DNA from: Streptomyces sp. NRRL S-37
GTDB taxonomy: Bacteria > Actinomycetota > Actinomycetes > Streptomycetales > Streptomycetaceae
Length of the DNA stretch: 42,108 bases
Assembly (NCBI RefSeq): GCF_000721605.1
Contig: NZ_JOIZ01000034.1
Coordinates: 1-42,108, forward strand
Direction of reading: 5' to 3'
Below the pieces are notes generated by a model that ran no database searches, was not told the origin of the DNA, and saw only the letters and a program-made list of their open reading frames with translations. Shown here piece by piece: positions 37,154 to 42,108 of this stretch. The position numbers and the translations under genes were made by a program. Each line of letters opens with the position of its first letter. Position 1 is the stretch's first letter.

Positions 37154-37589
37154 CGCACCGCCGAGACGACAGTTCCGTCCAGACGGCCTCTGGGCGGACG
37201 ACCAAACCACATGACGGCCAGCAGCGTGGGCCTCGACTCTCGGTGACGGTGTAGGAGCGGGCGATGCAGAGCATAGTCTTGCTCACCCGCCCCGAAGGAC
37301 GGCAGCGGATCCAGCCGGAAGCCTTCCGACCAATTCTTCAAGGTGGCCGTTACCGAGTTCCACCGTTGAAGCCCGGACTGGACCTGGGAGTGGGAGCGGG
37401 ATGCAGTGTTTGACCGTTACCGCAGCCCGGTTTCGCCGTGAGTCCACTGCGGGGTATCGCGCGGCCGCCATGCACATCCGTCGTGCAGGGCAGCCACCCA
37501 CCGTGGACGAATCCGGGTTGGAACCTGCTGGCCACACCGCATCCTCTGGTTGCAACGGCGGTAGAGGGGATGGACGCGACGACCGCCTC
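37154..37589. other. 436-base stretch without a supported gene
   Basis: Codon use is mixed and GC is lower than in neighbours. One 49-codon frame from ATG 37264 has AGGAG upstream but uses ATA, ATT and TTG codons unlike the genome and is not called. CCGTTACCG occurs twice (about 37347 and 37410). This may be decayed sequence between the two cassette genes. Confidence 0.45.
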
Positions 37590-38249
37590 TCAGGCGTTCT
37601 CGTCATGGATCCGCGCACCCAGATCCTCCGCCCACTCCAGCGCCCACGCCTTGAGTTCTTCGATCTGCCGGGAGGTGAGCCCGTACGCGGTGTAGTCCTC
37701 ATCCTCATACCAGTCCGCGCCGATCAGCCGGTCCCGGAGGTCTTCGAGGCTGAACTCGTCGTAGGCGCGACGGCGACCCAGGGATTCGAGATCGGCGGTG
37801 GAGCGGTGGCGGGAGGCGGCCTGGACGTCGATGAGGTCGCGGACGGTGCCGCGGTCGGCGAGGGCACGGACCTTGGTGCCGATCACGTCGTCGAGGGAAA
37901 GAACGGGGCCGTAGGGGGTCTGGGCAGGCGGAGCCCAGAACGCCTCCTTGAGAACGTCGACCTCGCACTCCTCGCCGGTGTCCGGATCGGTGACGAGGAA
38001 CCGGCCGCTGAGCGGATCGGTCTGGACATGCGTGATCCGCCATCCGCGCGCGCTGAGCCCTGCTGTGAGTGAGGCGACGATCTCCTGCATCGGGGCGGGG
38101 TTCTCGGTGGCGACGTCGAGGTCACGGCTGAAGCGGTCGACCAGACCGTGGGCCTGCACGGCGTATCCGCCAGTGAGGACCAGAGGGTAGGGGGAGCCGA
38201 GGTCGAGGATGTCGGCGAGGAGACGCTCGTGGAGCGGAGTGAGCTTCAC
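37590..38249 (-). CDS. AbiEii/AbiGii-type nucleotidyltransferase (toxin-like)
   Basis: The 219-residue protein has the nucleotidyltransferase core LVLTGGYAVQAHGLVDRFSRDLDVATEN (Gly-Gly at 27-28, Asp43 and Asp45), a third acidic position in ECEVDVLKEAF, and the family block VIGTKVRALADRGTVRDLIDVQAAS. AbiEii proteins are toxins of type IV abortive-infection systems and transfer nucleotides. GTG 38249 overlaps the stop of the upstream partner gene as GTGA, so translation is coupled. A decayed relative of its C-terminus lies at 39541-39658. Confidence 0.85.
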   Translation of the reverse strand: MKLTPLHERLLADILDLGSPYPLVLTGGYAVQAHGLVDRFSRDLDVATENPAPMQEIVASLTAGLSARGWRITHVQTDPLSGRFLVTDPDTGEECEVDVLKEAFWAPPAQTPYGPVLSLDDVIGTKVRALADRGTVRDLIDVQAASRHRSTADLESLGRRRAYDEFSLEDLRDRLIGADWYEDEDYTAYGLTSRQIEELKAWALEWAEDLGARIHDENA

Positions 38250-38608
38250 GCGGCGGTCGCGCTGGTCGTATCGGTACGGAGCAGCTCGGGGAAGGCGTCC
38301 TCCCAGACCTCGCGGATGTAGGGACTGATCAGGCGCCGCAGCACGGGCCACTGCTCGGTGAGCAGCCGGTGGTGCAGAAGGGTCACCAGGTCCTCACTCA
38401 GTCCTTCGGCGAGGACGGTCCGGTAGATCGTCATGCGGGACTTCGGACGGTCCAGGCTGTAGCTCGTCCGCCCGGACCAGACGATGTGGAGCGGCAGGTC
38501 CACGTTGCCCTCGACGGGGCCGGCCAGCTCCTGCAAGCGCTCGGGCAGTCGGCTGCGGTAGCGGTCCCGCAGCACCTCGGCGCGGGGTGCGGTGATCGTC
38601 GTGTCCAT
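38246..38608 (-). CDS. Partner of the AbiEii-type protein, possible antitoxin
   Basis: The 120-residue protein (MDTTITAPRAEVLRDRYRSRL...YIREVWEDAFPELLRT) is mostly helical and charged. It lacks the winged helix expected of an AbiEi antitoxin. GATACT seven bases before ATG 38608 suggests a leaderless message. The four-base overlap with the AbiEii-type gene and the antitoxin-first order fit a two-gene module. The antitoxin role is inferred from position. Confidence 0.65.
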   Translation of the reverse strand: MDTTITAPRAEVLRDRYRSRLPERLQELAGPVEGNVDLPLHIVWSGRTSYSLDRPKSRMTIYRTVLAEGLSEDLVTLLHHRLLTEQWPVLRRLISPYIREVWEDAFPELLRTDTTSATAA

Positions 38609-38707
38609 GCATCCAGTATCGCTGCTGGGAGGCGACGGCATGGCGGATACGGACTCCCCATCATGGCGGTCGCCTGGTCAGCAAGCTGGGGCGCTCCCGC
38701 GCCCGAC

Positions 38708-38724
38708 GCTGACCGTTTGCTGAC
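38708..38724 (+). repeat. GCTGAC pair, right copy
   Basis: GCTGACCGTTTGCTGAC, the near copy of 35404-35420, lies 100 bases upstream of the partner gene start and 49 bases before the right 31-bp repeat. Confidence 0.45.
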
Positions 38725-38772
38725 CCGAGTGGGACCATTAAGCCTCTGACCTGCGGAAACGCCCGAAGGCTA

Positions 38773-38802
38773 GATCTTGGACTTGAACATGGTGCGCAGC
38801 AT
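38773..38802 (-). pseudogene. Truncated copy of the panD 5' end
   Basis: On the minus strand these bases encode [10 protein letters not shown], the first ten residues of panD, followed directly by TAG at 38772-38770. All thirty bases are identical to the working gene. It is the right copy of the 31-bp repeat. Confidence 0.85.
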
Positions 38803-38960
38803 GTCGGACTCCCGAAAGACGGCTCCCTGCCTGCTTTGTGCAAGTCAAGGGCGGTCTTCACCGTACACGGGCACGCCTCCCGGTCGAAGACCTCGCAGAA
38901 CATCGTGCACCGTACCGAGCAGGCTTCCCGCCTGGGCTTCTGTGCGAGGCAGGGGCTCGT
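38803..38960 (-). other. Diverged second copy of the panD leader
   Basis: The region aligns with 35211-35360 in blocks such as GCTCCCTGCCTGCTTT, GTCAAGGGC, AGAACATCG and CCTGGGCTT, with many changes between. The leader hairpin (38825-38851) is kept. Its GTGTACGGTG matches the likely -10 GTGTAAGGTC of the first copy. This may be the original panD promoter of this chromosome, now separated from the gene. Confidence 0.6.
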
Positions 38961-39113
38961 GCGCCGGCCGTGCGGCGGACCGCCGTGCGCGGCCGCTGAT
39001 CCGGTGCGCTCCGGAAACCGGCATGCGCGTTAGCGTGATCCCCTGCCGCATGGAGTGTCCATGGGCCGGGTCGGCCCGCACGAGGGTCTGCGACGGAGAG
39101 TGACGGAACTGCG

Positions 39114-39524
39114 ATGAGTGAACTGACGAAGCCCGAGGTCGACGTCCCGGAGGGTGCCGCGCCTGCCGAGCTGACCGTCCGGGACCTGGTCGTCGGGGAC
39201 GGGGCCGAGGTGAAGCCGGGCACGGTGGTCAAGGTCCACTACGTCGGGGTGACCTTTGGGACGGGGAAGGAGTTCGACTCCTCCTGGGACCGTGACCAGC
39301 CGTTCAAGTTCGCCCTGGGCAGCGGCAGGGTCATCAAGGGCTGGGACCGGGGGTTGAGGGGGATGAAGGTCGGCGGTCGGCGTGAGATCGTCGTTCCCCC
39401 GCGTCTCGGCTACGGCAACCAGTCGCCCTCGCCGTTGATACCGGCGGGCTCGACCCTGGTCTTCGTGGTGGACCTGCTCGACTCGTACTCCGCCGGCACA
39501 GGCGGCTGGAGCAACGCCCGCTGA
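39114..39524 (+). CDS. FKBP-type peptidyl-prolyl isomerase
   Basis: The 136-residue protein is a single FKBP domain: LTVRDLVVGDGAEVKPGTVVKVHYVGVTF, FDSSWDRDQPFKFALGSGRVIKGWDRGLRGMKVGGRREIVVPPRLGYGN and LIPAGSTLVFVVDLL. Active-site aromatic residues are present. It speeds proline isomerisation in protein folding. Relatives normally end within a few residues of VVDLL; here about 15 more (DSYSAGTGGWSNAR) follow, perhaps because the end was altered by the neighbouring insertion. ATG 39114 has GGAA and GGAG upstream. Confidence 0.9.
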   Translation: MSELTKPEVDVPEGAAPAELTVRDLVVGDGAEVKPGTVVKVHYVGVTFGTGKEFDSSWDRDQPFKFALGSGRVIKGWDRGLRGMKVGGRREIVVPPRLGYGNQSPSPLIPAGSTLVFVVDLLDSYSAGTGGWSNAR

Positions 39525-39540
39525 CCCGGACCGTTCCTGT

Positions 39541-39658
39541 CTCCGCACCCTCGCCTCGAGTTCTTCGATCTGCCGGGAGGTGGGCCCGTACGCGGTGCAG
39601 CCCTCGTCCTCGTACCAGTCCGCGTCGGCGAGCCGGCCCCGGAGGTCTTCGAGCTGAA
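39541..39658 (-). pseudogene. Remnant of a second AbiEii-type gene
   Basis: On the minus strand the frame reads LEDLRGRLADADWYEDEG and then TAYGPTSRQIEELEA, nearly the same as the C-terminus of the protein encoded at 37590-38249. No N-terminal part or start is present. It begins 17 bases after the FKBP stop. Confidence 0.8.
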
Positions 39659-39791
39659 ACAATGACGATCAGTCACAGCGGGGCGGCGCGATCGACTGCG
39701 CGCCGTTCCTGCCGCGGCTGGGGAGGGCGGTGCTCGGCGACGGTGTGGCCGAGGGCGGCGATGCCGTCGGAGGACGGGCTGAGGATACGGA

Positions 39792-41522
39792 GTGCTGCTG
39801 TTCATGCGGTTTCGGAAGAGCGCTGTCATCGCGGTCGCGTGTGCCTTGGTCGCTGGTGTCTCGGGGGACCGTGCCGGCACCTCCGCGCCCGCGGGGGGAC
39901 CTGTGGAGGACCTCCTGAACGGCAGGGACTGGGCTCACTTCGCCGGCGGGAAGCCCACGCACACAGGGGTACGGATCACACCCCTCGACCGGCGCATCAC
40001 ACACCAGGACGGCACCGGCGGACAGCCGAACCCACCGGTGAACCTGCGCGGTCCCCACATGGTGTTCCGAGGGGATGTCCGGATCGAAGCCGGCCTGCGG
40101 CGCACGGATGACACGGATGCCTATCTGCATCTGTACGGTGAGACGCCGGTCGTCTACGACGAATGGCGCTACGAACGGCGCGGCGTGCGCATCGGCGTGG
40201 TCGGCGGGAGGCTCCGGATCGACCGCTGGGACGGGGACTCCGACAGACCCGCGGCGACCCGGACCTTCGGGAGCGGCCTGGGGCGCGAAGTCCGCCTCGC
40301 CGTCGAGGTCCGCGCGGACAGGCTTGTGCTGGAGGCCGACGGCAGGGTCGTGGGGACCGTTCCCGCGCGGGACGTCTTCGGCAGCGGCCGCATCTGGTTC
40401 GGCGCGGATGCGGGAGCCCGCGGGAAGGGCTGGATCCTCAGCGATCTCCACGCGCGGTCACTGGGACGGGGCCGGATGTCCGTCGTGGACGCGCCTGGCC
40501 TGCGAGTGCCCCGGTCCAGCGATGCGATGCGTGATCTGGCGGCGGTTCTCCCACGCCCGATCCGTATGGGAACCGCCCTGGCCGCGGGCCCCTTGCTGAC
40601 CGACAGCGCCTACCGCCGGACGGCGGGTGAGGAGTTCTCCATGCTCACGCCGGAGAACGACTTCAAGCCGCAGTTCGTCCAGCCTCGACGCGGCGTGTTC
40701 GCGTTCGCGGAAGGCGATGTCTTGGTGGACTTCGCCGAGGCCAACAGGATGAAGGTGCACGCCCACACCCTCGTCTGGTTCGAAGCCCTGCCCGCATGGA
40801 TGCGCGCCGAGATGACACACGAGCAGCGCAGGCGCGTCATGGTGGAGCACATACGCGCGGTGGCGGGCCACTTCCGGGGGAAGGTGGCGGAATGGGACGT
40901 GGTGAACGAGCCCATGTCCGACGAGGACGAGGACTACTCCAACGGCAACCGGGGCGTGCGGCCGCAGTTGTGGTTCGAAGCGATGGGTGAGCAGTACATC
41001 GACATCGCCTTCCACGCGGCCCGCGAGGCCGACCCGCACGCGGTGCTGTACCTCAACGAGTACGGGGTGGAGGAGGACGGTCCACGCTGGGATGCCCTCT
41101 ACGCGCTGCTGATCCGGTTGAAGGAGCGGGGCGTTCCGATCGATGGCGTCGGTTTCCAGGACCACGAGTACGCCGTCGGCGACCGTACCGATCCCGAGGT
41201 CTTCCGGCGCAAGGTCCGGGCTCTGGCCGGGCTCGGCCTGAAGGCCCGGGTCTCGGAGGCGGACGTCCTCGTCGACGAGGACGAAGAGGACATCCAGGCC
41301 CGCCAGTTGGCGGGGAAACTCGCGGTCTGCGTCGAAGAACCCAACTGCACCTCGTTCTCGACCTGGGGTTTCACCGACAAGTACGGCTCCACGGCCGACC
41401 TGCGGCACTATCCCCCGAGTCCGGGAAACGCTCTTCCCTGGGACGCGGCGTACGAGGTGAAACCCGCCTACTGGGCACTGCGTGACGTCTTGGACGACGC
41501 TCGCCGCTCAGGTACTGGATAG
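39792..41522 (+). CDS. Secreted GH10 endo-1,4-beta-xylanase with extra N-terminal domain
   Basis: The 576-residue protein has a signal peptide (MRFRKSAVIAVACALVAGVSG). An N-terminal beta-rich domain of about 200 residues looks like a laminin-G/concanavalin-type fold. A GH10 barrel starts near residue 255 (RMGTALAAGPLLTDSAYR, MLTPENDFKPQF, HAHTLVWFEALPAWM). Catalytic residues are Glu373 in EWDVVNEP and Glu489 in ARVSEADV. It should cut xylan outside the cell. GTG 39792 has GAGG upstream; ATG 39804 is an alternative that gives a tidier signal peptide. Confidence 0.88.
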   Translation: MLLFMRFRKSAVIAVACALVAGVSGDRAGTSAPAGGPVEDLLNGRDWAHFAGGKPTHTGVRITPLDRRITHQDGTGGQPNPPVNLRGPHMVFRGDVRIEAGLRRTDDTDAYLHLYGETPVVYDEWRYERRGVRIGVVGGRLRIDRWDGDSDRPAATRTFGSGLGREVRLAVEVRADRLVLEADGRVVGTVPARDVFGSGRIWFGADAGARGKGWILSDLHARSLGRGRMSVVDAPGLRVPRSSDAMRDLAAVLPRPIRMGTALAAGPLLTDSAYRRTAGEEFSMLTPENDFKPQFVQPRRGVFAFAEGDVLVDFAEANRMKVHAHTLVWFEALPAWMRAEMTHEQRRRVMVEHIRAVAGHFRGKVAEWDVVNEPMSDEDEDYSNGNRGVRPQLWFEAMGEQYIDIAFHAAREADPHAVLYLNEYGVEEDGPRWDALYALLIRLKERGVPIDGVGFQDHEYAVGDRTDPEVFRRKVRALAGLGLKARVSEADVLVDEDEEDIQARQLAGKLAVCVEEPNCTSFSTWGFTDKYGSTADLRHYPPSPGNALPWDAAYEVKPAYWALRDVLDDARRSGTG

Positions 41523-41631
41523 GTACGGCGAACACCGCGGACGACCAAGGGGACCGTTTCATCCTGATTCCGCGGTTCGCGGGGGCTGGTGTGGTCTGGG
41601 AGTGACGGATTCCTGCCGGTCAGCATCATGA

Positions 41632-41773
41632 TCACTGCGGGGGTGATCGTCGGTCACCTCTGGACCCGGTGTCCGCGAGGACGAGGAGGGCCCGCAGGAG
41701 GGTGGTCGCGTGGCGGGCGTTCGTGCGGATCTCGGTCAGGATGCGCCAGGACGTGAGGTGGGCGAACCCAAGA
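41632..41773 (-). mobile_element. 3' remnant of an IS transposase
   Basis: The minus strand reads LTSWRILTEIRTNARHATTLLRALLVL before a stop at 41634-41632. This matches my memory of the C-terminus of IS5-type transposases common in Streptomyces. The rest of the gene is missing. GC-rich sequence at 41529-41590 may include the element end. Confidence 0.6.
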
Positions 41774-41776
41774 CGT

Positions 41777-41810
41777 TCCGTCCCCGGATGTCGAGGCCTC
41801 CGGGGACGGA
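41777..41810. terminator. Terminator hairpin
   Basis: TCCGTCCCCGGA and TCCGGGGACGGA are perfect 12-base arms with a 10-base loop, extendable by about three pairs outward. It lies 36 bases after the L,D-transpeptidase stop on the minus strand and was probably its terminator. Confidence 0.85.
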
Positions 41811-41845
41811 GCGTTCGGTGAACCGTGCCGTGGGCTGCGCGCGGA

Positions 41846-41992
41846 TCAGCGCACCGTGAGCAGGGCGGCGCGCCCGTGCTTGTTCATGTAGCTGAACAGC
41901 TGGGCGATGTGGTGGGGGTGGAGCTTGATGCAGCCGTTGGACTTGTAGTCCGACACCCCGTCCCAGCGCTGCGGGCTGTCGGCTCCGTTGCG
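41846..41992 (-). pseudogene. C-terminal fragment of an L,D-transpeptidase (YkuD)
   Basis: About 49 codons remain: NGADSPQRWDGVSDYKSNGCIKLHP and then HHIAQLFSYMNKHGRAALLTVR. SNGCIKL holds the catalytic Cys of the YkuD domain, which makes 3-3 peptidoglycan crosslinks. The upstream part is cut off where the insertion sequence begins. The own terminator is still in place. Confidence 0.75.
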
Positions 41993-42108
41993 TGGCCCCT
42001 GCTTCCTGTATCTCCCCTCCTACTGTGGAGACCGTGACCGGAGGGATAGTTGGGGGTCATGGCATCCAGGAAGCGCATCTACGACGCCGAGTTCCGTGAG
42101 GGGGCGGT
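41993..42108 (+). mobile_element. Left end of an IS3-type insertion sequence
   Basis: The L,D-transpeptidase frame breaks near 41993, and a transposase start follows at 42059. The end likely begins with TGGCCCCTGCTTCC. The other end lies outside the window, so the inverted repeat could not be matched. Confidence 0.6.
42059..42108 (+). CDS. IS3-family transposase OrfA-like protein (3' partial)
   Basis: ATG 42059 follows GGAGGGATAG. The visible 16 residues, ASRKRIYDAEFREGA, resemble the start of IS3-type OrfA helix-turn-helix proteins (R-x-Y-x-x-EF-x-x-x-AV). The rest is outside the window. Confidence 0.65.
   Translation, partial: MASRKRIYDAEFREGA

Noticed and set aside
37264..37413. 49-codon frame with AGGAG upstream
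   Set aside because: Contains ATA, ATT and TTG codons and has weak third-position GC; likely chance.
37154..37589. tRNA-like or CRISPR-like structure in the cassette gap
   Set aside because: No cloverleaf, conserved T-loop or regularly spaced repeats could be found.
35181..38803. Integrase or transposase gene inside the cassette
   Set aside because: Both strands were read; no recombinase motif was seen, so mobility is only inferred from the repeats.
38879..38903. Conserved upstream peptide in both panD leaders (ALDLxKAGRE in translation)
   Set aside because: The translated match follows from the conserved leader DNA and hairpin; no ribosome-binding site precedes either ATG, so an RNA element is the simpler reading.
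41529..41580. Terminator hairpin after the xylanase gene (CCGCGG arms)
   Set aside because: Arms are short with a two-base bulge and a long loop; it could as well be part of an IS end.

Overview
The window is actinobacterial chromosome, almost certainly Streptomyces. GC is very high, third codon positions are nearly all G or C, GTG and TTG starts are common, several genes look leaderless, and the gene families are typical of the genus: class F sortase, SpoIIE-type PP2C phosphatase, lipase maturation factor, an Rpf/LysM/M23 wall hydrolase and an ECF sigma factor with a zinc anti-sigma factor. No tRNA, rRNA or CRISPR array was seen.

Layout. 1-5.6 kb: cell-envelope and small stress genes (Pro-rich membrane-anchored protein, DUF4239 protein, secreted protein, sortase, polysaccharide deacetylase, universal stress protein, and a hydrolase divergent from a MarR regulator). 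5.6-11.2 kb: CapA-like lipoprotein, ECF sigma factor, an unrecognised protein, anti-sigma factor, and a PAS-GAF-PP2C-ATPase regulator. 11.4-17.6 kb: lipase maturation factor, then a four-gene translationally coupled operon for oxidative L-fucose breakdown with a divergent FadR/GntR regulator and two matching operator sites. 17.6-23.1 kb: monooxygenase-like protein divergent from a MerR regulator across a 10-bp inverted repeat, VOC protein, a 57-residue small protein, a zinc-ribbon/SDR fusion, and a wax-ester-synthase-type acyltransferase. 23.3-34.8 kb: secreted GH2 enzyme, glgC and glgA, FhuF-like Fe-S protein, DMT transporter, wall hydrolase, gnd, and small genes downstream of panD.

34.8-42.1 kb is a mosaic. 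panD is followed by its leader and then about 3.6 kb of foreign-looking DNA: a 462-residue unknown protein with a TTA codon, and an AbiEii-type nucleotidyltransferase coupled to a small partner gene. This stretch is bounded by a second, perfect 31-bp copy of the panD start, and a diverged copy of the panD leader follows it. Next come an FKBP isomerase, a fragment of a second AbiEii-type gene, a GH10 xylanase, a remnant of an IS transposase, an L,D-transpeptidase tail cut by an insertion sequence, and the start of an IS3-type transposase at the window edge. The 31-bp repeat suggests that panD served as an insertion site for a small defence-type cassette. That stretch is the best candidate for an undescribed system here.

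How genes work together: the fucose genes cover L-fucose to L-fuconolactone, L-fuconate, 2-keto-3-deoxy-L-fuconate and its diketo product, with no transporter or final hydrolase in view. glgA and glgC make the glycogen precursor ADP-glucose and use it (or form maltose-1-phosphate). Strong hairpin terminators separate most convergent pairs. All functional calls rest on reading motifs by eye; no database search was run.
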